Positions 26,521 through 36,952 of a stretch of DNA of 64,000 nucleotides are shown piece after piece (within the stretch, counting starts at the first letter, position 1; each line of letters begins with the position of its first letter). The stretch lies in assembly GCA_003153505.1 (NCBI GenBank), contig PLZA01000044.1, positions 186,001-250,000 of the forward strand. Direction: 5' to 3'. The position numbers were made by a program, and so were the translations under genes. Source of the stretch: Candidatus Dormiibacterota bacterium. Lineage in GTDB: Bacteria > Chloroflexota > Dormibacteria > Aeolococcales > Aeolococcaceae. Below the pieces are notes generated by a model, which had not been told where the DNA came from, searched no databases, and saw only the letters and a program-made list of their open reading frames with translations.

Positions 26521-27065
26521 TCAAACGATGGCCAGCGCCTTGCTCATGCAGTGAACCAGCGAGTTCATCGCTGACTTGCCGGCGGCACGTTTGCGAGCGT
26601 AGTGGGCACGATGATCGGGTTGTGCTGCACGCCGACCACGGCCATCCGGTACGCCGCCGCACGCAGATACGCGTTGCCGGTCTTGGCCATGGTCCAGTTC
26701 GTCTCCGGGTTCGCACCTTTCTTCCCTGAGCTCTGCTCCTTGGGATGCACGCCCGCGTAGGCGAGCAGCTGGTCGACATCGCTGAAGCGCCAGATGTCCG
26801 CCGATCTCAGCCATGTGCGTGGCCGCCGTGGACGGCCCGACCCCGGGGATGGAGAGCGGCCGTCGGGCCACCTCGCCGTCGAGGAGCGAGGCGACTCTCG
26901 CGTCCGCACTGGCGTCTGCTGGTCGAGCAGGTCGTGCTGCGCGATCAACGGGCGCATCTCGAAGCTGACCTGCTGCGCGAGTTCCGGCGAGGCCACCGAG
27001 GTCTGGGCCAACTGCTTGAGCTGCGCTGCCTTCAGCTGTCCGATCCCGCGTGCACCGACGCCCAT
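26521..27065 (-). pseudogene. IS110-family transposase relic
   Basis: Fragments in two minus-strand frames match the C-terminal Transposase_20 domain of IS110/IS116/IS902 elements. They include FSDVDQLLAYAGVHPKEQSS, then NWTMAKTGNAYLRAAAYRMA and, after a frameshift, HYARKRAAGKSAMNSLVHCM. The N-terminal DEDD catalytic domain is missing. The copy is a decayed end of an element and not functional. Confidence 0.75.
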
Positions 27066-27200
27066 CCGCGGCTTTCGGGGTCACCCCGGTCCTAAAATTC
27101 AGGGACATGACCGCCGGGGCATCACCCAGTTTCCTGTCGGCATTCTCAGCCCAGCGGCGGCCTGTGTAATGTTTCGCCACACCTCGAGCGTATTCATCTC

Positions 27201-27761
27201 ATGACCACCTCCGCGACCCTCGCCTCAGTGGCTGCTGAACGAGCATCGCCGCGTGACAGGGCGATGCCACTTTCGGCCAGCGAACTCTGCGAGCGTTACG
27301 CTGCCCGCGTTTATCACTTCGCAAACATGGTGGCAGGCAGCGACCTCGAGGCCGAGGATCTGGCGCAGTCTGCCCTTGAGCGTGCCCTCCGCGGTTTACC
27401 GCGCTTCGACGGTCAGAAGGGTGACGTGGAGGCGTGGCTGTGGCGCATTGTCGTCAACGTCGCGCGAGATGCAGGACGGGCCGCAGCGCGCCGGCAGCGC
27501 CTCTGGGAGCGACTTGTCCAGCTACGACCTGGTTGGACCAGCAACGACGACATTCCGCTCGGGATCAGCAACGAACGGCTCGTTGAGGCCATTCGCACGC
27601 TCACGCCCCGCCAACGCTCGGTGCTCGCGCTACGCTTCGGCGCCGATCTCGACTACGCGGGTGTGGCGGCCGCGCTGGGAATCTCATCGGGCACCGCTGC
27701 CGTCGCTACACACCGGGCCCTGATGGCATTGCGGCGGAAGCTGCTGGAGGACAGTCGATGA
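27201..27761 (+). CDS. ECF-type RNA polymerase sigma factor
   Basis: A 186-residue sigma-70 family factor. Region 2 is at about residues 28-92 (RYAARVYHFANMVAGSDLEA, EDLAQSALERALRGLPRFDG, WLWRIVVNVARDAGR), and region 4 at about 128-180 (LTPRQRSVLALRFGADLDYA, GVAAALGISSGTAAVATHRA). ECF factors respond to envelope or extracellular signals. The stop overlaps the ATG of the next gene, a membrane protein that fits the anti-sigma position. It may control the secreted and surface genes nearby (inference). Confidence 0.88.
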   Translation: MTTSATLASVAAERASPRDRAMPLSASELCERYAARVYHFANMVAGSDLEAEDLAQSALERALRGLPRFDGQKGDVEAWLWRIVVNVARDAGRAAARRQRLWERLVQLRPGWTSNDDIPLGISNERLVEAIRTLTPRQRSVLALRFGADLDYAGVAAALGISSGTAAVATHRALMALRRKLLEDSR

Positions 27762-28459
27762 CCGAATCGCAGTTGTCGGAATCGTTGAGTGACCGGCTGA
27801 CAGCCTTGAAGAGCCCGCTCCCAGACGGCTTGATCGCACGCGCCCGAACGGAAGCTGACGCCCCCGCGCCGCATGTCACGCGGAACCTGACGCCCAGCCT
27901 CGCGAACTTCGACCCGCCCGTGAACAGTCCCAGACGCAGAGGGCTGAACCTGGTTGCCGGGCTGGCTGGTTTCGCCGTTGTTGCGGCGGGACTTGGAGCC
28001 TTTGCGCTCGAAGTCAGCGGCCGTCTCCATTCCCCGGCATCGGCGCCAGCCGCGAAGGGTGCCAGTCACAAGCTCGACGTGGCGCCGGGCTTTCAAGGCT
28101 TGAGCCCAGTCGTGCCTGCGAGTGTCCTTCCTCTCTTGGTCGGTGACACCTACGGCGAGGGCTCAGAGGTCCTGCCGACATTCGTTCCGACCAAGGTCTA
28201 TGGGATTCAGTATGCCTGCCTTGGCACCGCGTCGATAAGCATTATTTCGTCCGACGGTTCGGCGCTGTTCACGTCCGGGGTCTGCAGTTCGCCTGGCCTC
28301 CAAGGCCTATTCGTGCCAAATGAACAAGTCAGTTCTACGCCAGTGTCCCTGCGGGTGGAGACGACACCTTCGACGAGCTGGGAGCTACGCGTTGAACAGA
28401 GCAGCATCGGCGCACCGCACCCTTACGAGACAACGCCGCCCTCGCCGTTCCCCGGGTAG
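27758..28459 (+). CDS. membrane protein in anti-sigma position
   Basis: A 233-residue bitopic protein. A cytoplasmic N-terminus of about 65 residues (SDRLTALKSPLPDGLIARAR) precedes one membrane helix at about 66-90 (GLNLVAGLAGFAVVAAGLGA), with about 145 exported residues including two cysteines. No zinc-binding anti-sigma motif is present. Its overlap (ATGA) with the ECF sigma gene and its topology make an anti-sigma or sensor role likely, but this is inferred from position. Confidence 0.6.
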   Translation: MTESQLSESLSDRLTALKSPLPDGLIARARTEADAPAPHVTRNLTPSLANFDPPVNSPRRRGLNLVAGLAGFAVVAAGLGAFALEVSGRLHSPASAPAAKGASHKLDVAPGFQGLSPVVPASVLPLLVGDTYGEGSEVLPTFVPTKVYGIQYACLGTASISIISSDGSALFTSGVCSSPGLQGLFVPNEQVSSTPVSLRVETTPSTSWELRVEQSSIGAPHPYETTPPSPFPG

Positions 28460-28509
28460 CCAGACACAACCCAGAGGTTGCTTTTCGAGTTTCAGAGGAG
28501 ACAAGCGAC

Positions 28510-29385
28510 ATGACCTCCGTTCCCGATTTTCGCGCCGCCGCACCGGTGCAGACCCTCATCCAGCAGCTCGGACCGCTCAGCGAGCTCCCGGGTACGTGGA
28601 AGGGCCACGGGTTCAACCTGATTGCTCGCCCTGACTTCGAAGGCGGCAATGACATTTTTCTCGAGCTCAACCCTACGGACGAAGAGCTGAAGTTCAGCGC
28701 CATCGGAGGGGCGATACCCAACCGCGGCTCGGTGATGAACGACATCGAACTCTTCGGGGTCACCTATCTCCAGCAGATCAGCGACCACGACACCGGGGGC
28801 GCGATCCACATCGAACCCGGCATTTAGCTGAACATCCCGGCGACGACCGCCCCGGCCCTGGATGCGAGCGTGGCGCGACTCGCGACGATTCCGCACGGCA
28901 ACGCCGTCGTGCTCGAGGGTAGGTCTTTGCAAGTCAACGGTCCACCGCAGTTTACGCCCGCCAATACCGTGCCTTTTCCAATCGGCGGTGCTGCACCACC
29001 ACCCGGTACTGCCAACGGCTTTGCTCCGTACAACCTCGGCGCTCCAAACCCGTTCCGCACTGCTTTGCCGACGCCAACCCCGATAACGCAGGAGATGGTC
29101 ACCAATCCAAATTCGGTGCTCGCAGGGGACGTAGCTACTGAACAAATCAGTGCGACGACAGTAATGATCGTGGCGGGCGCTGAACAGGACGCGAACAACA
29201 TACCTTTTCTTGTCACCAACGCGGATGTGGGAGCGGTCAGCGCCACGTTTTGGATCGAGACTGTCCAACGGCCGGCGCCCTACGCCGCGTTTCTGCAGCT
29301 GCAATACACCCAGACGGTGCTCTTGAACTTCTTGGGCTTGAGCTGGCCTCATGTCACCGTCGCGACCCTCTTGAAGGTCACCTAA
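28510..29385 (+). pseudogene. heme-binding-like protein gene with an in-frame TAG
   Basis: One frame runs from ATG 28510 to 29385, broken only by TAG at 28825-28827. Upstream it reads LSELPGTWKGHGFNLIARPD, and around the stop HIEPGI-stop-LNIPATTAP. In relatives as I remember them this position is tryptophan (EPGIW), so TGG to TAG is likely. The rest, with ARLATIPHGNAVVLEGRSLQ and about 170 more residues, is intact. The product would be a lipocalin-like heme or lipid binder. A GAGGAGA precedes the ATG. It lies 21 bases before the oxidoreductase gene. Confidence 0.65.
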
Positions 29386-29406
29386 GCGCCGCGGAAGCAC
29401 ATCACT

Positions 29407-31119
29407 ATGGCTCATGAGGAGCGCTTCGACGTTGTCATCGTCGGTTCCGGATTCGGCGGGTCAGTGATGGCCTACCGGACGGCCGCCGCCAAGCTGAGCG
29501 TCTGCCTCTTGGAACGCGGGAAGCCGTACCCACCCGGATCGTTTCCGCGCAGCCCTCGCGATATGGCGGCCAACTTCTGGGACCCCAGCGAGGGGGGCCA
29601 CGGTCTCTACCAGGCATGGGCTTCGCCCGGGATTGAGGCGGTTGCGTCGGCTGGTCTTGGCGGTGGATCCTTGATCTACGCGAACGTCCTGATTCGCAAA
29701 GATGAGCGATGGTTTGTGCAGCCCAACCCGGTGACCGGAGCCGCGGAGGATTGGCCGGTCACGCGCACCGAGCTTGACCTTCATTACGAACGAGCCGAGC
29801 AGGTCTTGGCGCCACAACGCTACCCACTGGACGTTGAGCCGTACGCGTCGACCCCAAAAACGCTCGCGTTTCGCGGCGCCGCACAGCGAGCTGAGTTGGA
29901 TTGGAGTCTACCGAGCTTAGCGGTCACGTTCAGCAACCCCGGGCATCCCGCAGTGCCAGGAGAGCCGATTGCGGAAGCGGAACCTAACCTCCACGGTCGT
30001 CCGCGGTATACCTGCCGCCTGGTTGGCGAGTGCGACGTTGGCTGCAATTTCGGCTCGAAGAACACCCTCGATTTCAACTACCTGACCATGGCCCAACGAG
30101 AAGGCGCTCTCCTGCGAACTCGTTGTGAAGTCCGCAGCTTCGGCCCACGCCCTGACGGAGGGTTCACCGTTTGGTATGTCGAGCATTCGCCCGAGGACGA
30201 GGGCCACAAGACCAATACCGGCGGGCTTGAGCAACGGGTGGTCACGTGTGATCGCCTCGTGCTGTCCGCGGGGACCTTCGGCAGCACGTATTTGCTCTTA
30301 AAGAACCACGCCAGCTTCCCCTTACTCAGCAAGCGGCTCGGCACGCGCCTGTCCGGGAATGGTGACCTTCTCGGCTTCATCCGCCGGCCGAAAGGCCGGG
30401 CCACAGGCGGGCGCGTACTAGGTCTTGCACCATCACTGGGGCCGGTGATCACCAGCACCATTCGCGTTGCGGATACAGTCGACGGTGGCGATGGGCCCGG
30501 CTACTACATCCAAGAAGGCGGTCTGCCCGGCTTCGCCCAGTGGGCGCTTGAAGCCGCCGATATACCCGGCGAGGCTATCCGGGCTGCGCGCTTTGCAGCG
30601 CGAGAGGTTTGGGGAGCCGTCAGGCATACTCCGAAGAGCGACCTGGGCGGCGAGATCTCGATCCTGTTGGGTGGAGGACAAGACTCCGACGGCCTCATGA
30701 TTCTCCTTGGCATGGGTCGCGACACCCCGAACGGCGTGATGTCGCTTCGCGGTAAATGGTTGGAGTTGGCATCGGATGTATCCCAATCCAAGACTTACTT
30801 TGATCGAGTGAAGGCAACCATGGCTCGGTTGGCCCATGAGCTCGACGCCGAGTTCGAGATCAATCCGCTTTGGTACCTGCGTAAGGTGATCACCGTCCAC
30901 GGGCTTGGCGGCTGCCCCATGGGCCGAAATCCGGACGAGGGCGTCGTCGACTCTCATGGGCAGGTCTTCAATTACCCGGGCCTCTTCATTGCCGACGGAT
31001 CTGTCATGCCTGGGCCGGTGGGACCCAATCCGTCTCTGACCATTGCGGCCCTAAGTGACAGGTTTGCGGACGCTCTCATTGATCAGGCTACGCATGAGGC
31101 CAGTTGTGTGAGCCGCTGA
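29407..31119 (+). CDS. GMC-family oxidoreductase (cholesterol-oxidase-like)
   Basis: A 570-residue flavoprotein. The FAD-binding VVIVGSGFGGS motif is at residues 9-19, with the dinucleotide-linked ERGKPYPPG next. The middle has the GLGGGSLIYANV loop typical of cholesterol oxidase and related GMC enzymes, and the C-terminus has VHGLGGCPMG and GPVGPNPSLTIAALSDR with the flavin-contacting residues. It would oxidise an alcohol such as a sterol or terpenoid. It follows the interrupted heme-binding-like gene by 21 bases, so the two were probably one operon. No export signal is seen. Confidence 0.85.
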   Translation: MAHEERFDVVIVGSGFGGSVMAYRTAAAKLSVCLLERGKPYPPGSFPRSPRDMAANFWDPSEGGHGLYQAWASPGIEAVASAGLGGGSLIYANVLIRKDERWFVQPNPVTGAAEDWPVTRTELDLHYERAEQVLAPQRYPLDVEPYASTPKTLAFRGAAQRAELDWSLPSLAVTFSNPGHPAVPGEPIAEAEPNLHGRPRYTCRLVGECDVGCNFGSKNTLDFNYLTMAQREGALLRTRCEVRSFGPRPDGGFTVWYVEHSPEDEGHKTNTGGLEQRVVTCDRLVLSAGTFGSTYLLLKNHASFPLLSKRLGTRLSGNGDLLGFIRRPKGRATGGRVLGLAPSLGPVITSTIRVADTVDGGDGPGYYIQEGGLPGFAQWALEAADIPGEAIRAARFAAREVWGAVRHTPKSDLGGEISILLGGGQDSDGLMILLGMGRDTPNGVMSLRGKWLELASDVSQSKTYFDRVKATMARLAHELDAEFEINPLWYLRKVITVHGLGGCPMGRNPDEGVVDSHGQVFNYPGLFIADGSVMPGPVGPNPSLTIAALSDRFADALIDQATHEASCVSR

Positions 31120-31214
31120 CCCCAAAGACGCACTGCCAGTTTAATTGGTCGGGTACCGACGGACATCAGCGAGGAGCTCATCCGTCTAGGGAGGCCTTGT
31201 CACGAGGTGCAGCG

Positions 31215-31781
31215 ATGGAGATTGAAACGCCGTTCGACGATCAGGACAGGCAACGGCTTAGGCGAGCGATGGGTGGGGACCGCGATTACGACGATCTCGC
31301 CCAGCTGATCGCGCTAGCCGGAGCCCGGGAAGCGATTGATCAGGCGACTGGACGATTCGTGCCGTCTACGATCGCGGAAGAGCGCTCCTACCGGATCTTT
31401 TGCTTACTTCGTGAGGGGCTGTCGCTCGCAGACGCTTATGCCTTGATCGCCGGCATATTCCAGACGGAGCCGGCAACGGCTAAACGTTACGTCGATAGTG
31501 CTATGGCCCGGTTTCGAGTGGAACTCGACGAGGCGATGGACGCAGCGATCCGGGCCGCGTTTGCTGACGACGCCGCGGGGACTGAATTCATGGATTCCCT
31601 CTGGTGGGTCCGCGTCCCGGATTCGCTGATCGGACGAGTGCGCCAGATCGTCCACGATGCGGGTCAGCCAGAGATCGCATCGGCGCGAAAGGGCAACGTA
31701 TGGAAGTTCGCGGACGAGAGCTACCAGGCGGTCCGGGCTGCGGTCGCGCTGACGGTACGGCCCCTGCCGAAGAAGAGATGA
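31215..31781 (+). CDS. hypothetical helical protein, first gene of a three-gene set
   Basis: A 188-residue soluble, mostly helical protein. The region YRIFCLLREGLSLADAYALI and FQTEPATAKRYVDSAMARF resembles a helix-turn-helix, so DNA binding is possible. GAGG precedes the ATG at 31215. Its TGA overlaps the next ATG (ATGA). No family is recognised. It may regulate or assist the membrane protein and nuclease that follow. Confidence 0.5.
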   Translation: MEIETPFDDQDRQRLRRAMGGDRDYDDLAQLIALAGAREAIDQATGRFVPSTIAEERSYRIFCLLREGLSLADAYALIAGIFQTEPATAKRYVDSAMARFRVELDEAMDAAIRAAFADDAAGTEFMDSLWWVRVPDSLIGRVRQIVHDAGQPEIASARKGNVWKFADESYQAVRAAVALTVRPLPKKR

Positions 31782-32179
31782 TTGCCGCCGAATCCCTGAG
31801 CTCCCAGATTGACGACGTTTTCAGCCTGTTAGGCGTGCTCCTCGTGTTCATCATCGCTTTCTACTCATACCTTCTGACACAGATCGAGGCGTTGATAGCG
31901 AAGCCACGACCGGTGGTGGATGCAGAGCGAACGCAGCTGATCGCGAAGGTCGCTGCGAGCAAGAGACTGCTTGCGGGGCTCGGCGTCGGCACCATGGCGA
32001 TCTTGTTGTTGCTTGCGCCGCTCTCGTACCAGGTCATTCGGGATTTACTCTCCGGGCCCAGTGGCTTTCCAACAAGCGAGGTCGGGCTGCTGCTAGTTGA
32101 CGTCTTTCTAGTCGTCGTTGTTGTCGCTATCCGATGCTTGTGGTCACGGGCGCGACGTCGCGCCGCCGAGCTGCGATGA
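31778..32179 (+). CDS. small membrane protein of the nuclease set
   Basis: A 133-residue protein with three hydrophobic helices at about residues 12-34, 66-86 and 104-121 and basic ends. It overlaps the upstream gene by ATGA. Membrane partners beside nucleases occur in several phage-defence systems, where they act as pores or anchors, but nothing here proves this. Confidence 0.5.
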   Translation: MIAAESLSSQIDDVFSLLGVLLVFIIAFYSYLLTQIEALIAKPRPVVDAERTQLIAKVAASKRLLAGLGVGTMAILLLLAPLSYQVIRDLLSGPSGFPTSEVGLLLVDVFLVVVVVAIRCLWSRARRRAAELR

Positions 32180-32294
32180 AGACTTACGGGGAGCAAATCG
32201 TGAGTCGTTGCGACGGTTGCCCTCAGGTGACTGGCGCCTGCAGGGTCGGATTGCTGGGAATGGAGTCTGGCCTGCCTGACACAGCGTTGTCTCT

Positions 32295-34187
32295 ATGACA
32301 ACGAGCAGCGCCGCGACCGCCGCTGAAATGTGGGAATTCCTGGAAAAGAAGGGCGGTCTGCAACCGACTGACTATGATCAACGCCTTGTCAGGCAAGTTG
32401 CCGACAGTTTAGGGCTGCGCGCTAATCGCGCTCTCGGCACCGAGCTGCGGACGACAAACATTGGAATCGAAGCGTTCGTGAAGGCATTCTTCGAAGCAGT
32501 TCAGCCACTCGTCGTAATGTGGTCGGACTTATTAGCGTTCTTCGAGGCCGCCGCCGCACGGTCAACCGACAACAACCTGCGGGTAAGATACTCCTTTGAC
32601 ACGGCTGACCATGTAAGTGCCTCATTCGATCTGGAAGCCTTCCGAGAATCTCTTAGAGTGGCGGAAAAGCTGAGCGCGCGGTTTTGGTTCAGTACAGGAT
32701 CCGGCCAATCATTTTGGAACATCTCCGAGGTCTTTCGGCTTCCAGGAGTTGGATTTGTTCACCAGCCCACAGCGCCGGCAGTAGTGGTCGAGTTCAACAA
32801 CGCCTGTAAGCAAGGCGCCTGGCCGACACGGTTGCCTCCCGAGCCCAAGGCACAGAATGCGACGCTCGAGAGGCTTCTGGGGGAGACGTGGGCTCTGGCC
32901 GGGGTATTCCTCGATGGCCTCAGGCGTGTCTCTGGCAACCACGACATGCTCATGACTATGCGGGGTAACGAGAGCGTCTTTGCCGGACTCACGATTGACC
33001 TGCTGCGTCAAGTCGAAAGCGACTTTTGGCTCCCTACCCTGGTCGCCACAGCATCGCAGCGAATCGCCGAGGCCGACGCAATTGAACAGTCGCAAATGGC
33101 GAGCCGGCTCGACCAGATCCTTGCCGTCTACCGAAACCAGGATGCGAATAGGCACGTGGTCCGTGACCGACTGCTGGACTTCCTTCGGCTCCCGATCTGG
33201 ACGCACCGCTACGAGTTGTACTCGAACTGGGTCTGCACAAGGGTCGTGTCCTCGCTTCAAGACCGCGTGCCTATACTGCACAGCGCGGCGGGTCAGATTC
33301 TTTTCCTGTTCTCAGGGACTCACGTTGCGACGTTCGATGGATTCACTCCCAGACTTCACCTTTGGACCGAACTTCGATCCCCGCTCGCTGACCCTGTCGG
33401 CAAGGGACGCCGACGCAGTATCCAACCTGATATCACGCTCGTGGAAGATCCGATCACCGCGCTGCGGGTGCCCTTAGCTGTCGAATGCAAACAGTACCGA
33501 AAGGCTGACAACCGGAAGTTCGCCGAAGCCGTCACCGACTATGCTCGCGGACACCCATCGGGAACGGTCATTCTTGTCAACTATAGCCCGGTGCGCGAAG
33601 AAGCCGTTTATCAACGCGTGGACAGCGACCTCCGCGGACGAATCCGCACGATCGGCGATCTCAACCCCGCTCACCTAGAGCAGCTCGATGCGTTCCGCAC
33701 CGCCGTCCGGCACGCGCTCGGTATCGAGGATCCCCAACCAGCCGAATCGGCGGCTGACGGAGCCGCGCAGTCGGAAGGACGCGAGGATTTTGCAGCCGTT
33801 GGGACTATCGAACTGCGCTGGGGAGCGGTACCCACCGACCTCGACCTGCACCTAGTCGTGCCTTCGATGAGTGGTCGCGATGAGGTGTCTTGGCAGTCGA
33901 AAGGAGAAGGGAAAGATCCTCCCTACTGTCAGCTCGACAGAGATGTCACCACCGGATATGGACCGGAAAGAATCAGGATCTTTCGCTGGCTTCCGGGTAC
34001 GTACGAGGTCATCGTCCGGGGCTACTCCGAGGATGCGCCATTGCGAGAAAGCGCTGCGAGGATATTGGTGGCAACGGCTTCGCAGACGCGCGAATTCGAA
34101 TGTCCCACGGATCTTGATGGCCAAGTTTGGAACGTATGCACGATCGACGGCGCAACCGGCGACATACTCGAGCTACCCGCACCCTGA
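32295..34187 (+). CDS. PD-(D/E)XK-like nuclease with DUF2135-like C-terminal domain
   Basis: A 630-residue protein. About 365 N-terminal helical residues have no known motif. A nuclease-like core follows at about 375-430: SIQPDITLVED, then VPLAVECKQYRKAD, giving the D and E-x-K residues of the PD-(D/E)XK superfamily. After a Glu/Ala linker (about 475-500) a beta-rich domain begins with ELRWGAVPTDLDLHLVVP and includes YGPERIRIFRWLPGTYEVIV, like the YfaP/DUF2135 fold. This combination suggests a DNA-cutting effector with a ligand- or surface-binding module. The gene follows the membrane-protein gene by 115 bases. Confidence 0.65.
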   Translation: MTTSSAATAAEMWEFLEKKGGLQPTDYDQRLVRQVADSLGLRANRALGTELRTTNIGIEAFVKAFFEAVQPLVVMWSDLLAFFEAAAARSTDNNLRVRYSFDTADHVSASFDLEAFRESLRVAEKLSARFWFSTGSGQSFWNISEVFRLPGVGFVHQPTAPAVVVEFNNACKQGAWPTRLPPEPKAQNATLERLLGETWALAGVFLDGLRRVSGNHDMLMTMRGNESVFAGLTIDLLRQVESDFWLPTLVATASQRIAEADAIEQSQMASRLDQILAVYRNQDANRHVVRDRLLDFLRLPIWTHRYELYSNWVCTRVVSSLQDRVPILHSAAGQILFLFSGTHVATFDGFTPRLHLWTELRSPLADPVGKGRRRSIQPDITLVEDPITALRVPLAVECKQYRKADNRKFAEAVTDYARGHPSGTVILVNYSPVREEAVYQRVDSDLRGRIRTIGDLNPAHLEQLDAFRTAVRHALGIEDPQPAESAADGAAQSEGREDFAAVGTIELRWGAVPTDLDLHLVVPSMSGRDEVSWQSKGEGKDPPYCQLDRDVTTGYGPERIRIFRWLPGTYEVIVRGYSEDAPLRESAARILVATASQTREFECPTDLDGQVWNVCTIDGATGDILELPAP

Positions 34188-34322
34188 GACGGGCTCAGCG
34201 CCCTTCCGGTCGCTGATCGAAGGGCCCGCACCAGCACAACAACGGCGCCAACAGGCCGCTTAGGTCGTAGTCGGAGGCGGATCGGTCAGATTGAACCGCC
34301 CCGGGTTTCATAGAGACTCGCG

Positions 34323-35533
<1,211 letters not shown>

Positions 35534-35737
35534 TGCTTGCTCCTTCTAGCGTGAAAGAGTCTCCAGGATTCCTGGGGCGGTTCAGATAGTCGTCCAGGGG
35601 TCAGCCAACGCCCTGCCGATGAAACTCGGGCGAACAGATTGCAAACCGCCGCGCCTTGGCGCATGATGCCGACGCGGCGGCGCCGTCATCAAGATCGAGG
35701 GTACTGCTCACCGTCGCCTCTATAGGGAGGAATGGCA

Positions 35738-36871
35738 ATGCCGGGCTTGGCGTACCTCTTCGGTGTTGGCGTCCTGGTGGTTGCTGTCGTAGTCACATTT
35801 GTGGTGACAGGCGGCAAACCTTGGACGGTCATCGACGGCGCAGATGGCCGGCCGAGCACGTCGAAGTTCCAATGGACCATCTGGACCGCCGTCGTCTTGT
35901 TCTCCTACAGCGCGATCTATTTCGCTCGTGCACGAAACGGCTTCTGGGACGCTCTCCCTGATGTGCCGCCCAATATCCTCATCGTCATGGGCTTCAGTAC
36001 GACGACGATGGTCGTCGCCAAGGGGATCACAACCCAGTACGTCGCCAACGGACGTGTGGTGAAGCCGGCGGGCAACCAGGGAGGGTTGTTGTCGGACGAC
36101 ACCGGACAGTCGGATCTGAGCAAGGTCCAACTGGTCATGTGGACACTGCTCGCGATTGGCATCTACCTGGCCATAGTTGTCAAACAGGTATCGGCGGTGG
36201 CAGCAGGGTCGAGCGTTCAGGGCAGCAACGTGGGGCTGCCGGACATTGATGCATCACTCATGGTCCTGATGGGTCTCGCCCACGGTGGCTATCTCGGGAA
36301 GAAATTGGTGACTGCTACTCAGCCGGCCCCGACGAGTGTGTCTCCGCCCCGGGCTGCAGCGGGTCAGGTGATCACCGTCGCTGGCTCGGGCTTCGGCGCT
36401 CTCCAAGGTACGAGCGTTCTCACGCTCAACGACAACCCCGTGAACGTCTCCGCCTGGTCCGACACGAAGATCGTCTTCGCGCTTCCAAGACGACTTCCGG
36501 ACGGCACCGTTGTCGTAGCGGGCATAACGCTGCAAATTGGGCTGTTAGTCAATGGTCAGCCGGCCGGGCAATTGCTCCCGTTGCCCATATCCATCCCGGC
36601 CAACGTGACTGGTGTGAACCCTGGGTCGGCGGCCGTGGGCGATCCAGTGACAGTCACGGGAAGCCGATTCGACAATCAGCAGACCGATAGCGGAGTGACT
36701 TTCGACGGCATTCATGTACCCGTGGTTTCCTGGAGCGATTCCTCGATCGTTGTGGTTGTGCCGGCGCAACTCTTGGACGGCAGCGCTATGACGTCTGGTC
36801 GCCAAGTGACCGTGGGTGTTGATGTGCATGGCCAACCGGGGGTGGGCACTTGGCCCTTTGCGGTCATTTAG
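35738..36871 (+). CDS. membrane protein with two C-terminal IPT/TIG domains
   Basis: A 377-residue protein with about four hydrophobic helices in the first 190 residues and two immunoglobulin-like IPT/TIG repeats in the C-terminus (VSPPRAAAGQVITVAGSGFG and VNPGSAAVGDPVTVTGSRF). TIG repeats usually mediate extracellular binding. GGAGG at 35726-35730 favours the ATG at 35738 over the one at 35732. The gene stands alone between the IS3 element and a convergent secreted-protein gene. Its role is unknown. Confidence 0.65.
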   Translation: MPGLAYLFGVGVLVVAVVVTFVVTGGKPWTVIDGADGRPSTSKFQWTIWTAVVLFSYSAIYFARARNGFWDALPDVPPNILIVMGFSTTTMVVAKGITTQYVANGRVVKPAGNQGGLLSDDTGQSDLSKVQLVMWTLLAIGIYLAIVVKQVSAVAAGSSVQGSNVGLPDIDASLMVLMGLAHGGYLGKKLVTATQPAPTSVSPPRAAAGQVITVAGSGFGALQGTSVLTLNDNPVNVSAWSDTKIVFALPRRLPDGTVVVAGITLQIGLLVNGQPAGQLLPLPISIPANVTGVNPGSAAVGDPVTVTGSRFDNQQTDSGVTFDGIHVPVVSWSDSSIVVVVPAQLLDGSAMTSGRQVTVGVDVHGQPGVGTWPFAVI

Positions 36872-36952
36872 TCCGAAACTTGCGGGTTCACCGTTCGCAT
36901 ATCAATCACGCAACCTGGCCGCTCAACAGGGGGGTCGCAGGGCCGCGTGGTG

